A stretch of DNA of 64,000 nt from Fibrobacter sp. GTDB taxonomy: Bacteria > Fibrobacterota > Fibrobacteria > Fibrobacterales > Fibrobacteraceae. Location of the stretch: positions 1-64,000 of the forward strand of contig JAKSIB010000002.1 of NCBI GenBank assembly GCA_024399065.1, given 5' to 3'. This document shows positions 51,123 through 60,355 of the stretch, piece after piece (the stretch's first letter is position 1; the number at the start of each line of letters is the position of its first letter). The notes under the pieces are model-generated. The model made no database searches. It saw only the letters and a list, made by a program, of their open reading frames with translations, and was not told the DNA's origin. Both the position numbers and the translations under genes were made by a program.

Positions 51123-53072
51123 ATGAACTACAAATCCTTGGCAACACTTACTGCCGCCGCAGCACTCGCTTTCTTTACCAGTGCATGTAGCGACGATCCC
51201 AAGACCGAAAACCCCACCGGCGGCAACGACACCCCAATCCTCCCCGACAATCCTACCGGTGGCGACTCCACAGTTACCGATCCCACTGGTGGCGACGATC
51301 CCACTGTCGGCGGCGACTCTACCAGCACCGAACCCATCGTTGTTGAACCGTTTACCCCCAAGGGCATCCTGATCGACGACTTTGAAGATGGCGATGGTGA
51401 AACCGCACAGGGCAACGGTTGGTTCACCTATGACGACCAGGGAAATAAAGGTGCATCTGTCATCGAAACTGCCGTTAGCGAAGAAGGCTACCCCGTCGCT
51501 GTCGAAGGTGGTTACAACTCCAAGTATGGTTTCCAGGTGAACTACACCTTGGACAAGGGTGATTACCCATACGACCCCTACGTCGCCATTGGCGTTGCCA
51601 TTAGCGAAGAAGATTTCTCCAAGATTGGCGGTATCCACTACTGCTATAAGGGCGGCAAGCACACCGTTCGTGTAGAAACCTCTGACGTGACCGACTTCGA
51701 CGTCCACGGCACCCAAATGCCGGCATCTACCGCCGCATGGAAGTGCGTTGACGTCAAGTTCCGTGACCTGGCTCAGGAAGGCTGGGGCGTATACGTCCCC
51801 TTCAACAAGGAAAACATCAACCAGATCAGTTTCCACATCAAGGGAACTGCTAAGGTTTCCACAGGTTCCCTGATTATCGATAACGTGGCATTCCTTGATC
51901 AAGACGCCCTGCCTGCAGACGTTGCAGACCTGACCATCAACGAGCCCTCCATTCCTGAAGTTACCATCGGCGACATCGCCATCAGCAATCCGCTGCAGGA
52001 AAAGGCCATGAAGTACCTGAACAAGGGTGTAAACTTCACCAACTGGCTGGAAGAAGCTAACGGCAAGTTTGACGGTACTTTTGAATTCGGCGAAGACGAC
52101 ATCAAGCTTCTTGCCGGCTACGGTTTCAAGAGCATCCGCCTGCCCATTGACCTGGACCTCTATGTGACCAACAAGAAGGATTTCCTTGCAGGCAAGGCAA
52201 CCGAACTTGCTTTCGATGACGAAACCTTGTTCAAGGTTCTCGATTCCTTCGACACCTGGACCAAGGAAAACGGCATGTCTTTCGTAATCGACTACCACGA
52301 ATACGACAACAGCTACAACGCTACATCTGCTAACGACACCATCTACATCAAGATGATGGCCGGCGTCTGGAAGCATGTTGCAGAACACTTCGCCACAAGC
52401 GAACGCGAAGATATCTTCTTCGAACTGCTCAATGAACCGGACATGAGCAATGGTAAGGTGACTGCAGCCCAGTGGACTGTTGCCGCACAGGCCATGATCG
52501 ACGCTATCCGCGAAGTAGACAAGAAGCATTCCATCCTCTTCGGCGATGCTCAATGGTACTCCATGACGCTCCTGGCCAAGCGTACCCCGTTCACCGACGA
52601 CAATATCATCTACGTCATCCACACCTACGAACCCTTCGTCTTCACTCATCAGGGCGGTTCCTGGACTGACTACGCTGCAGTCAAGAACATTCCGTTCCCC
52701 TATGATCCGGCCAAGTGGTCCGAATACTCTGTTGACTTCGGTGTTTCCGCCGCCAACAAGAGCAAGGTTCTTGGAGCCATCAAGCAGTACTACAAGACTG
52801 GCAGCAAGGAAGCTATCCTCCAAGCCGTCGCCAAGGCAAAGGCTTGGGCTGTTACGAACAACGTTCCTGTGATCATCAACGAATTCGGCGCACTCCGTGA
52901 TAAGTCTGATGCAGAATCCGTTCTGAACTACTACAAGGCCATGGCAGAAATTTGCGACACCTTGCAGATTCCTTGGACTCACTGGGGCTACACTGGCGGA
53001 TTCTCCGTCATCGACAAGGATGGCAAGCTCTACGACGGTCTGGCAGAAGCCATGGGCCTCGAAGCTAAGTAA
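51123..53072 (+). CDS. Lipoprotein glycoside hydrolase family 5 cellulase with N-terminal carbohydrate-binding domain
   Basis: Probable endo-beta-1,4-glucanase on the cell surface. The 649-residue chain has lipobox FTSAC (Cys22), a Gly/Asp/Thr/Pro linker (about 23-75), a beta-sandwich binding domain of CBM11/CIA30 type (about 78-265; GILIDDFEDGD, INQISFHIKG, LIIDNVAFLD), and a GH5 barrel (about 290-645). The barrel has acid/base Glu438 in LLNEPDMS, nucleophile Glu587 in INEFGAL, and RLPID, DYHEYDN, HTYEPF and WTHWGYTGGFS around the active site. AAGGA precedes the ATG. A lipid anchor fits Fibrobacter, which digests cellulose at its surface. Confidence 0.93.
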   Translation: MNYKSLATLTAAAALAFFTSACSDDPKTENPTGGNDTPILPDNPTGGDSTVTDPTGGDDPTVGGDSTSTEPIVVEPFTPKGILIDDFEDGDGETAQGNGWFTYDDQGNKGASVIETAVSEEGYPVAVEGGYNSKYGFQVNYTLDKGDYPYDPYVAIGVAISEEDFSKIGGIHYCYKGGKHTVRVETSDVTDFDVHGTQMPASTAAWKCVDVKFRDLAQEGWGVYVPFNKENINQISFHIKGTAKVSTGSLIIDNVAFLDQDALPADVADLTINEPSIPEVTIGDIAISNPLQEKAMKYLNKGVNFTNWLEEANGKFDGTFEFGEDDIKLLAGYGFKSIRLPIDLDLYVTNKKDFLAGKATELAFDDETLFKVLDSFDTWTKENGMSFVIDYHEYDNSYNATSANDTIYIKMMAGVWKHVAEHFATSEREDIFFELLNEPDMSNGKVTAAQWTVAAQAMIDAIREVDKKHSILFGDAQWYSMTLLAKRTPFTDDNIIYVIHTYEPFVFTHQGGSWTDYAAVKNIPFPYDPAKWSEYSVDFGVSAANKSKVLGAIKQYYKTGSKEAILQAVAKAKAWAVTNNVPVIINEFGALRDKSDAESVLNYYKAMAEICDTLQIPWTHWGYTGGFSVIDKDGKLYDGLAEAMGLEAK

Positions 53073-53100
53073 ATCAAGGCTTTCCGCTTTTAATTAAAGA

Positions 53101-53130
53101 AGCTGCTCCAATCAATGGGGCGGCTTTTTT
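53101..53130 (+). terminator. Terminator of the GH5 gene
   Basis: AGCTGCTCC (53101-53109) pairs with GGGGCGGCT (53117-53125) including two G-U pairs, followed by six T. Confidence 0.9.
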
Positions 53131-53144
53131 GTAGATTGTAGCTA

Positions 53145-56100
53145 ATGCGTGCTTTTAGATTTTTGAAGACCTTTTTTGTGGTATCCGCTTCTGCGGTGTG
53201 TTCTCTTGCAGTTGCCGGAGGCTTTTACGGCAACCAAAGCGACGTCAAATGGAAAACCGCTGGATCCGATCGTTTTCAATTCTTCTACCCTGCAGAATAT
53301 TCTAGCCACGCATCAAAAGTTTCAGCCTACGCCGAAGCCGTTTACGACAGCGTCGTAAGTCGTTATCACAAGGATTTGCCTAGCCGTGTCAATGTCACCC
53401 TGAGCAACGCCCTGTACAGTAACGGTAGCGCTGTCCCCAGCGAAAACGCATTGAACCTCTGGCTCACCAACTGGGACTTTAAAATCCGCAGTAGCCACGG
53501 CTGGCTCGCCGATGTGGTCACCCACGAATTCAGCCACCTGGTCAGTATCGAAAGCGGAAGCAAGGTTCGTCCCAACATTTATGGTCTACAGTTCAGCTAC
53601 TCCGACTACTACAACGAACGCATCACCAACGATTTCATATCGCTAATTCCGTTCACTTTACAGCCCCTGTGGCTTGCCGAAGGTACAGCCCAGTATGAGT
53701 CCAGCCGCATGGGATTCGACGGCTGGGATACCCACCGCGACATGTTGCTCCGCGTTGCCGCCTTAAACGACAGCTTGCTTTCCTTGGAATACATGCACGA
53801 CTTCTCGGACAATTCCTTGTTCGCAGAACTCGGTCCCTATACACAGGGCTTTTCTCTCGTCCTGTACATCGACAAGCACTACGGCGAAGATGCCGTTCCG
53901 AAAATTTGGAACAATCTTGCAAAGCTAAACAGAATGACCTTGGACGGAGCCATCAAGGATGTCCTTGGCATCAGCGAGCAGGAACTGTACGACAACTGGA
54001 AAAAGGAAATCACCGAAAAATACAAGGCGCAAAAAGATTCCCTCGGGGAACTTGTTGAAGGGACCAAGCTTACCGAAAACGCCTTCTGGCAAGATTTCCC
54101 CGTTGTTGCAGGAAAGCACCTCTACGGCATTTCCAACTTCGGCGGGCCATGGTTCGACGGCAGCGTCTTCAAGATGCCGCTGGAAGCCGACACCTCAAAG
54201 GCCGACACGGCTAAGGTTGCCTCAGCCGACACCTCAAAGGCCGACAGCGCAATGGTTGAAATCGGCGATGTGGTCGTCGAGAACAGCACCGAAGAGGACA
54301 GTTCCACCACTATCAACATCGGGGACTACGCCAAATGCGGATTCAAGGCAAAGAAGCCCTGGTTCGACAAGGGCATCGATGTTTTTGAAGATTCCGTGCA
54401 AGGTCCTGTGCTGGCCTACATCAGCTATCAGAATCGCGACAAGGATGGACACGCACACTTTGATGTGGCAGTTAGCGACACAAGCAAGCACCAAATATCA
54501 TTGACCTACCTAGTAGACGCAGTCTACCCCACCATCGACAAGCAGGGAACAACCGTCGCTTTCGTTCGTCGCGAACCCTACAGCACCCGATTCAGTCTGA
54601 GCAAGGTTCCCTACCCCAAGGACATCAAGGATTACGTTTCCGAAGATCCCGTGGACATTTTCGTTCCGGATACCCAGTATACCTACTACAACATCTACAG
54701 CCCGAAATTCAGCCCCGACGGAAAACGTATCGCCTTCGGTTTCTTCGACAACAAGGTTCGCGGCATTGCAGTCATCGATTCCGACGGCAAGAACTTCAAG
54801 GTTGTAAGCAACTCTGAATACGACGAACGCGACGTCAACTGGATTGATGATGACAAGATTATTTTCGCCAGCAACCGCAACGGCATTTTCAACCTGATTG
54901 AAAAGAGCCTGAGTTCCGGCGCAGAACACCCCCTCACCAACGTGGTTGGCGGAGCGTTCACTCCTGTACTGAACAAGGACACCATCTACTACACCAACTA
55001 CGACAAGGATGGTTTCTCCCTCTACAAGTTGGCCTACAGCACCTTCATTCCGGCAAAGGCCGACACCACAACAGAAGGCACCAAGGAAATCGTCCTGAAG
55101 GGCTCACCTCTCAAGCGCGTTGAAAAGCAGCTGGAGTTGCCGGAACTGGAATTTGCCGGTGTCGAACAGAACTACAAGCCCATCCCCAACGTTCCTTTGT
55201 TCATTCCCATGCTCGCCCTTGCAGAAAGCGCACCCGACCTTACCGTTTTTGGCGATGGTCAAATGAAGGTGAAAGCAGGCCTTGCAGTGGTCCTCAGCGA
55301 TCCTCTGAAAAAGAACAACGTTCAGCTAGGCTTGCTCCTGGAACTGGGCAAGGGCCTCTTTGAAAATGTCCAAGGCCTCTTCCCCGCCCTTGAAAAAGAA
55401 TTCTTTGCTTCCTGGGAAAACCGCAGTACACCTTTGGACCTGGGACTTTCCTACACTTACGCCAACTACACCAGCAAGGACACCGTCCGCTACGAAGACG
55501 TTAAAGCCCACGGAGGAGATAGCCTCGGCATTAACAACTACGCCGTTTCCACTCAATCCATTGTGGCAAGCGCCGGCTATAGCATATTCAAGTCCATCGA
55601 CACATTGCAAATTGCCGGTGGTTACAACTGGTCCGACTTCAACCTGTACGAAGACTACTTCAGCTGGACCTACCAGAAGCAAATCGTCGCCATGGCAGCC
55701 CTGGGCCTCTACGGTGAACATAGTGAAGATGACATCAGCGGCTCCGGCAATGGCGCATTCCTCTATTATCAATACTCAAACAACGACCTGTACCGCCCGG
55801 GAACCTTCGCCGAAAGCTTTACCGTTACAAGCAGCGGAAAGGTCAAGCCTAACTACAGAAACTTCAACATTCATGAAATCGGTTTGAATCTCTACGGCAG
55901 CTTACAGAGCCCGTGGACAGGCGCACGTCTTGCTGCTGGCGGCAAGATCAGCGGCATCGTCCACTGGAATACCGACGCCAAGGAAGACACTCTGGATTCC
56001 TACTATTACAAGGCTTTGTTCCTGGAAGGCTACCCCTACCTCCGCAGTTCCGAAGACTACACCTTGTCCGGAACAAGAACGGCCATGGCTGAAGTCCATT

Positions 56101-56474
56101 ACCTCTTCCCCATTTATGATGATTGGCGTAAGCACGCCTGGATCTTCAGCACCCGCAGCTTCTACTTCGATCTCTTCGCCCAGATCGGCGCAGCATGGCA
56201 GGGCGATTGGATTGATACGGACAAGTGGACCGACCATCGTTTCTGGGATCGTAGCGTAGGCTTAAGCTTCCGCATGAGTAACAAGATATTCTACAGCGTA
56301 CCGCTGGATATTTCCTTAACCTTCGCCAGAGGCCTCAGCCGCATCGGTGAAGACAAGGACCTCCGTGGAGGTCGCAAGGTCAAACCCATCGATATTCCGG
56401 TGCTGCCTGACTGCGTATCGCCCACACGAATCCGCTTCGCCATTGGAATGGGCTTTAATAATACGTGGCAGTAG
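53145..56474 (+). CDS. Exported metallopeptidase-like / beta-propeller / outer-membrane barrel protein
   Basis: An 1109-residue exported protein with three parts. After the signal peptide, residues about 30-300 form a gluzincin peptidase-like domain with HEFSH at 127-131 and the third ligand Glu179 in WLAEGTAQYE. A linker with DTSKAD repeats (about 345-370) leads to a TolB/WD40-type propeller (about 420-670; SPKFSPDGKRIAFGFFDN, DDKIIFASNRNGIFNLI, TIYYTNYDKDGFSLYKL). Residues about 700-1109 are barrel-like (AGLAVVLSD, VASAGYSIFK, RLAAGGKISG, FYFDLFAQIGAAW) and end IRFAIGMGFNNTWQ. A surface protease or OM assembly factor is possible. Confidence 0.75.
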   Translation: MRAFRFLKTFFVVSASAVCSLAVAGGFYGNQSDVKWKTAGSDRFQFFYPAEYSSHASKVSAYAEAVYDSVVSRYHKDLPSRVNVTLSNALYSNGSAVPSENALNLWLTNWDFKIRSSHGWLADVVTHEFSHLVSIESGSKVRPNIYGLQFSYSDYYNERITNDFISLIPFTLQPLWLAEGTAQYESSRMGFDGWDTHRDMLLRVAALNDSLLSLEYMHDFSDNSLFAELGPYTQGFSLVLYIDKHYGEDAVPKIWNNLAKLNRMTLDGAIKDVLGISEQELYDNWKKEITEKYKAQKDSLGELVEGTKLTENAFWQDFPVVAGKHLYGISNFGGPWFDGSVFKMPLEADTSKADTAKVASADTSKADSAMVEIGDVVVENSTEEDSSTTINIGDYAKCGFKAKKPWFDKGIDVFEDSVQGPVLAYISYQNRDKDGHAHFDVAVSDTSKHQISLTYLVDAVYPTIDKQGTTVAFVRREPYSTRFSLSKVPYPKDIKDYVSEDPVDIFVPDTQYTYYNIYSPKFSPDGKRIAFGFFDNKVRGIAVIDSDGKNFKVVSNSEYDERDVNWIDDDKIIFASNRNGIFNLIEKSLSSGAEHPLTNVVGGAFTPVLNKDTIYYTNYDKDGFSLYKLAYSTFIPAKADTTTEGTKEIVLKGSPLKRVEKQLELPELEFAGVEQNYKPIPNVPLFIPMLALAESAPDLTVFGDGQMKVKAGLAVVLSDPLKKNNVQLGLLLELGKGLFENVQGLFPALEKEFFASWENRSTPLDLGLSYTYANYTSKDTVRYEDVKAHGGDSLGINNYAVSTQSIVASAGYSIFKSIDTLQIAGGYNWSDFNLYEDYFSWTYQKQIVAMAALGLYGEHSEDDISGSGNGAFLYYQYSNNDLYRPGTFAESFTVTSSGKVKPNYRNFNIHEIGLNLYGSLQSPWTGARLAAGGKISGIVHWNTDAKEDTLDSYYYKALFLEGYPYLRSSEDYTLSGTRTAMAEVHYLFPIYDDWRKHAWIFSTRSFYFDLFAQIGAAWQGDWIDTDKWTDHRFWDRSVGLSFRMSNKIFYSVPLDISLTFARGLSRIGEDKDLRGGRKVKPIDIPVLPDCVSPTRIRFAIGMGFNNTWQ

Positions 56475-56487
56475 GCCACGTATTATT
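56457..56487 (+). terminator. Long hairpin enclosing the stop codon of the 1109-residue protein
   Basis: A perfect 13-base inverted repeat (56457-56469 with 56475-56487) has a five-base loop AGTAG that contains the TAG stop. Only TTTC follows, so it may be a weak terminator or an mRNA 3'-end protector. Confidence 0.6.
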
Positions 56488-56509
56488 TCAACACCATCGG
56501 CTCGGTCAT

Positions 56510-56528
56510 GAACAAACTTCGTTTGTTC
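56510..56528. repeat. Perfect hairpin in the 56475-56624 gap
   Basis: GAACAAAC (56510-56517) and GTTTGTTC (56521-56528) flank TTC. The surrounding 60 bases resemble intergenic repeat debris; no gene is seen in this gap. Confidence 0.45.
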
Positions 56529-56595
56529 GCGACTCTCGCCTTGGGGCGTTGGCAATAACACATGGCAATAGCCAGGAATCGGCACCATGGGTAAA

Positions 56596-56628
56596 AAAGA
56601 AAAAGGGACTTGAAGCCCCTTTTTTTAT
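56596..56628. terminator. Bidirectional terminator between convergent genes
   Basis: A stem around TGA (GGGACT with AGCCCC, one mismatch, extended by A-T pairs) is flanked by A and T runs. It serves the minus-strand lipoprotein operon and possibly the plus-strand gene. Confidence 0.8.
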
Positions 56629-57053
56629 TTCTTGTTGATTTCGCCGGGGAGTAATTGTCCCGGACTGGTTCTGCGAGCCGCATCGCCCGTAAAGTTAGGA
56701 TTGAATGTCTTGATCTTCGCGCTTTTCATTTCCGCCTGAATGTCGTTCATGTGCATTTCCCACTGACGAATGGCTTCGTCCAGTTCTGCACGGGCATTCA
56801 GCATCAGTTCCTTGAGCTGCATCAGTTCAAGCATCCTGTCGCGCTTCATGATCCACAGTTCTTCTTCCTCGGGCATGCGCTCGATATTGAACAGCAGATT
56901 CAAGTAGTCTTCTTCAGCCTTGGAGTAGGCCTTGTAGGTTTCCTCGTAAACAAGATGGCGGTCATCCACCAGCGTCTGCTGGTGAGACGGATGAGCCGCA
57001 CATCCCATCAAGGCAAAGCCCGCCATGCAAGCAAGTACAAAAGAACGCTTCAT
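56625..57053 (-). CDS. Small helical lipoprotein
   Basis: Lipoprotein of 142 residues with lipobox ALMGC (Cys18). The mature part is mostly charged helix with coiled-coil character (EETYKAYSKAEEDYLNLLFNIE, RMLELMQLKELMLNARAELDEAIRQWEMH) and a short polar tail. No domain recognised. Last of four genes in a minus-strand run (barrel protein and three lipoproteins) with three-base gaps, so likely part of one envelope complex. Confidence 0.6.
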   Translation of the reverse strand: MKRSFVLACMAGFALMGCAAHPSHQQTLVDDRHLVYEETYKAYSKAEEDYLNLLFNIERMPEEEELWIMKRDRMLELMQLKELMLNARAELDEAIRQWEMHMNDIQAEMKSAKIKTFNPNFTGDAARRTSPGQLLPGEINKK

Positions 57054-57056
57054 GAA

Positions 57057-57977
57057 TTATTCTTCGCCTTCGCCAGGTTTCTTGACGGTGTAGAGACGTT
57101 CCAAAAGGATGTGGCTATTGAAAGTCACAGTATCCTTGGTTGTCGGGTTCACCATGGTGTGGACACCCTTCTTCACTTCGCGTTCCTGGCAAGGAATACC
57201 GGAATCCACATCGATAGCGATACCGAATTCCGTTGCGTACTCTGCAGAAAGGCCCGTGTTGTAAGCCATGTACTTTTCAGGAATGATCTTGCTGTTGACG
57301 TGCTGTTCCCAAATGTAGTAGGGGAAGCTTTCCTTTTCGTGTAGGTACACATTGTACCAAAGGCAGTTTCTCTTATCCAGATGCTGGAAGCCCTTGGTCA
57401 CCACAGAGTCTACCTGAATCAAGGCGAAATTCAAACGGCCCTGGTCCTTGAGCAGCTGGGTAATGTCAGCGCGTTCCGGAACAGTACCCTTAATCAAGTG
57501 GTCCATTTCCCAACGGTGCTTTTCTGCACGGGCCAGGTGAGGCTTGTATTCCGGGTTCAGCAACTGGTCACGCCAGCGCTTGGGCATGGGAATCTTGTTC
57601 ACCAGGGAGTCGTATCCTTCGTTAAGGCCTTCGATGCTGAGCACATTGCGATCTACGGCAGACATATTGACTTCGTCCACACGCCAAACCAGTTCAGAAG
57701 GCATGAAGTTCTTCAGGTAACCCTGGGAAGCGTCAATGCTGTACTTACGATTGACCTTGATGGTATCGCCAGCCTTGGAATAGTTCAATACACCGAACGT
57801 CTTGGTAATGGTTCCCATACGTTCTTCGCCTTCCATGTCGTAAGTGGCGATAAAGCTCTGCACGCAGATTTCAACATCTACGGGAGCCTTCAAATCATAA
57901 TTTATCGTAACATCGGAATCGTTACAGGCACAAAGGGCCAATGCGGCACAAAGGCCAAATAAACTTCTAAGATTCAT
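57057..57977 (-). CDS. Lipoprotein of unknown function
   Basis: A 306-residue lipoprotein (lipobox ALCAC, Cys18). The mature chain is mixed alpha/beta with a beta-rich start (VTINYDLKAPVDVEICVQSFIATYD) and an aromatic-rich middle (FPYYIWEQHV). The segment LSAEYATEFGIAIDVDSGIPCQEREVKKGVHTMV carries a further cysteine. I recognise no family. Three bases from each neighbour. Confidence 0.6.
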   Translation of the reverse strand: MNLRSLFGLCAALALCACNDSDVTINYDLKAPVDVEICVQSFIATYDMEGEERMGTITKTFGVLNYSKAGDTIKVNRKYSIDASQGYLKNFMPSELVWRVDEVNMSAVDRNVLSIEGLNEGYDSLVNKIPMPKRWRDQLLNPEYKPHLARAEKHRWEMDHLIKGTVPERADITQLLKDQGRLNFALIQVDSVVTKGFQHLDKRNCLWYNVYLHEKESFPYYIWEQHVNSKIIPEKYMAYNTGLSAEYATEFGIAIDVDSGIPCQEREVKKGVHTMVNPTTKDTVTFNSHILLERLYTVKKPGEGEE

Positions 57978-57980
57978 AAA

Positions 57981-58418
57981 TTATCGAGTCTTGACCAAGG
58001 TGATTTCTTTCTGTGCAATGACATTGCCATCGGCACTGAATTCAACAACGATAGAACCCGGCTGCTTTTGACGGCTAAGTTCACGGGCTGTCATAAGGCC
58101 GCCATGCTTAGATTTGCCCTGCAAGGTGTAGGAATCCATCTTTTCTGTCACCGGAATTTCACGGGACCAGATTTCCTTACCCTTGTTAGCCAAGGTTCCT
58201 TCAAAGAAAGCGGTCTTCAGTTTGGTGAAGTCAAAGTTGCGACCATACTTGAACTGGACAATCATCTGGTCAGCCAAGTCAAATTCGCTAGTAGTATCCA
58301 CAACCACATGGGCAGTGGGATTCCAGTCTCGACCGCAGGAAATAGAAGGTTCCTCGGACATACAGCCGGCAATAAAACCGCAAAGAGCTACAGTAGCAGC
58401 AAGAATCATTTTTTTCAT
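57981..58418 (-). CDS. Small lipoprotein of unknown function
   Basis: A 145-residue lipoprotein (lipobox FIAGC, Cys19). It reads like a single beta-sandwich domain: MIVQFKYGRNFDF, KTAFFEGTLANKGKEIW, GSIVVEFSADGNVIAQKEITLVKTR. No family recognised. It lies 15 bases after the barrel gene and three before the next lipoprotein. Confidence 0.6.
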   Translation of the reverse strand: MKKMILAATVALCGFIAGCMSEEPSISCGRDWNPTAHVVVDTTSEFDLADQMIVQFKYGRNFDFTKLKTAFFEGTLANKGKEIWSREIPVTEKMDSYTLQGKSKHGGLMTARELSRQKQPGSIVVEFSADGNVIAQKEITLVKTR

Positions 58419-58433
58419 ATTACAAACTCTCTT

Positions 58434-59063
58434 TTAGAACCAGAAACGGAGACCCACGCGGAAGAAGAAGTCCGGGAACTTCCATTCCACATCGTCGTCG
58501 TCATAGTACTCATGCTTTCCATTGTTCCAGTCGTGATCGTCTTCCCAGCTCAGGTAGTGGAATTCGACCACCGGGCTCAATTCGAAATAGAGCTGCAGCG
58601 GAATGACCGGGAATTCCCACTGGAAACCGCCAGTGACACCGGCACGGATGGCGAAGCCAAATTCATCACGCCACCACCAACGATCGTTATGATCCTTGTA
58701 GTCAACCCAGTATTCTTCATCCCACAAGCCGATACCACCGGTGGGGCCAACATAGAAGCCCATACGGCCCAGTTCCTTGGGATTGTTCAAATAGAAATTC
58801 CAATAGTAACCAACGTAGGCACCAAAGGAATTGTCGTCGTCACTGAGGTACAAATGGGCGTAAATATCCAAGGTAATGTCATTGCCCATGCGCATCATGA
58901 AATCGAGACCCGCATGTTCACCAGGATTGCCAGCCTGAATCCAGCCACCAGCACCCATGTTTTTAGAGGAGCTACCAGATTGACCGGAACTAGAACTTTT
59001 TGCAGATACGGCAACAGGCAGCATCACGCAGAGAATGAGAGAGATTAGCAATTTTTTCATCAT
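58434..59063 (-). CDS. Small outer-membrane barrel protein heading a lipoprotein operon
   Basis: About 209 residues. A signal peptide (LLISLILCVMLPVAVSA) and a short Ser-rich linker precede barrel-type strands (GLDFMMRMGNDITLDIYAHLYLS, FGAYVGYYWNFYL, GFYVGPTGGIGLWD, FGFAIRAGVTGGFQW, LQLYFELSPVVEFHYLSW). An acidic Asp/His-rich loop follows, and the end is RVGLRFWF with a terminal Phe. Start taken at ATG 59063 (ATG 59060 is equally possible). The three lipoprotein genes downstream suggest a multi-part surface assembly. Confidence 0.65.
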   Translation of the reverse strand: MMKKLLISLILCVMLPVAVSAKSSSSGQSGSSSKNMGAGGWIQAGNPGEHAGLDFMMRMGNDITLDIYAHLYLSDDDNSFGAYVGYYWNFYLNNPKELGRMGFYVGPTGGIGLWDEEYWVDYKDHNDRWWWRDEFGFAIRAGVTGGFQWEFPVIPLQLYFELSPVVEFHYLSWEDDHDWNNGKHEYYDDDDVEWKFPDFFFRVGLRFWF

Positions 59064-59083
59064 GCCAATCAATTTAACAAAAA

Positions 59084-60313
59084 CTATCGGGAAAGGACAG
59101 CCAGCATTTCCATGTGGGGGGTCTGCGGGTAGAAGGCAAAGGCCTCCGCAGACTTCATAGTAAACCCGAATTCCCTTAATTTCGCAAAATCGCGGGCAAG
59201 GGTCACAGGATCGCAGGAAACGTAAATCAATTTTTTCACGGAGCTTTTGGCAATGGCATCCAGCGCTGTAGGCGGAAGGCCTGTACGGGGCGGGTCCACA
59301 ATCAATGTGGCGGGAATGTCCACCACGTTTTCGGCAAGCCAGTCTTCTGCCGGAGCGGAAACATTTTCCGCATTTCCAGACAAATTAACCTTGGCATGCT
59401 TTAGGCAGCCATCGTCTCGTTCCACAGTGGTAACGCGTTTGAACTTGTCCTGGAGAAGGGCGGCAAAGAAGCCTACGCCGCTGAACAAGTCGATAAGCCA
59501 TTCGTCGCTGGCTTCGCCACTTTTGATACCCTCATCAACGGCGTTGCGTACAGCGTCCACAAGCTCCGGCAACAAACCCAGATTGCTCTGGAAAAATACA
59601 GAGGCGTCGGACTCGATTTTCTTGCCGCCGATTTCCACAACGCTTACAGCGTTCTTCTGGAATTCTGCAGCAGGCATGCCATCGTAATAGTAGCTGACCT
59701 GGCCGTTTCCGTTATCAAAAATATTCAGTTCCCTGGCCTTCAAACTCTTGGCAGGGCCTTTTAAAAAATCATTCAGTCCCTTGGTGAGAACAGGGCAATC
59801 CGCAAAAGTTACTGCGTGATTGGATTCCTGTTCACGGAAGCCGAAGCGGGCTCCATCCTCACGGTTACCGCAGAACACCACGCGGGCTCGGTTGCGATAG
59901 TTCCAGGGGTTTCCCGTATGAACCTTGAAGTTGTCCGGAAGTTCCGCATGGGCCAGGCGTCTAAAATTTTCACGTTCCACCTGGGCCAGGTATTCTACCT
60001 GCTTGGCTGAATCCAGATGCTGCAGGGAGCAGCCGCCACAGCGGCCATACAACGGACACTTGGGCTTTACACGATCGGGGCTAGTTTCCAAAACTTCCAG
60101 AACGCGCCCGCGGGTAAAATCCTTCTTCTGGAAGGTCAGAAGGACCTTGCAAAGTTCCCCCGGAAGGGCTCCAGCCACAAAGCACACGCGACCATCGGCC
60201 AAGCGTCCCATGCCCTCGCCGCCCTGCACCATCTTATCGATGCGCAGTTCAACAAAGCGGGATTCACCCTTGAAGCCTCTCTTGTCCTTAAAATTTCTGC
60301 GGAAGTCAGCCAT
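59084..60313 (-). CDS. rlmD: 23S rRNA (uracil-C5)-methyltransferase, RlmD/RumA type
   Basis: SAM-dependent m5U methylase of 409 residues. Residues about 18-80 form a TRAM RNA-binding domain (ELRIDKMVQGGEGMGRL, GALPGELCKVLL). The 4Fe-4S cysteines follow in CPLYGRCGGCSLQHL. The catalytic domain has FFQSNLGLLPELVDAV, DLFSGVGFFAALLQ, VDPPRTGLPP and the nucleophile loop YVSCDPVTLARD. RlmD versus another TrmA-family specificity is not certain. It lies 42 bases after the ABC ATPase gene and may be in the same transcript. Confidence 0.92.
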   Translation of the reverse strand: MADFRRNFKDKRGFKGESRFVELRIDKMVQGGEGMGRLADGRVCFVAGALPGELCKVLLTFQKKDFTRGRVLEVLETSPDRVKPKCPLYGRCGGCSLQHLDSAKQVEYLAQVERENFRRLAHAELPDNFKVHTGNPWNYRNRARVVFCGNREDGARFGFREQESNHAVTFADCPVLTKGLNDFLKGPAKSLKARELNIFDNGNGQVSYYYDGMPAAEFQKNAVSVVEIGGKKIESDASVFFQSNLGLLPELVDAVRNAVDEGIKSGEASDEWLIDLFSGVGFFAALLQDKFKRVTTVERDDGCLKHAKVNLSGNAENVSAPAEDWLAENVVDIPATLIVDPPRTGLPPTALDAIAKSSVKKLIYVSCDPVTLARDFAKLREFGFTMKSAEAFAFYPQTPHMEMLAVLSR

Positions 60314-60355
60314 TTAAAAATCAGTCAATTAAATCGGTCAAATAAAAAAAATCAG

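Noticed and set aside
51090-52982. 630-codon open frame opposite the GH5 cellulase
   Set aside because: Complement of a well-supported lipoprotein cellulase; composition (Val/Gly/Asp/Cys-rich, no motifs) is typical of antisense frames.
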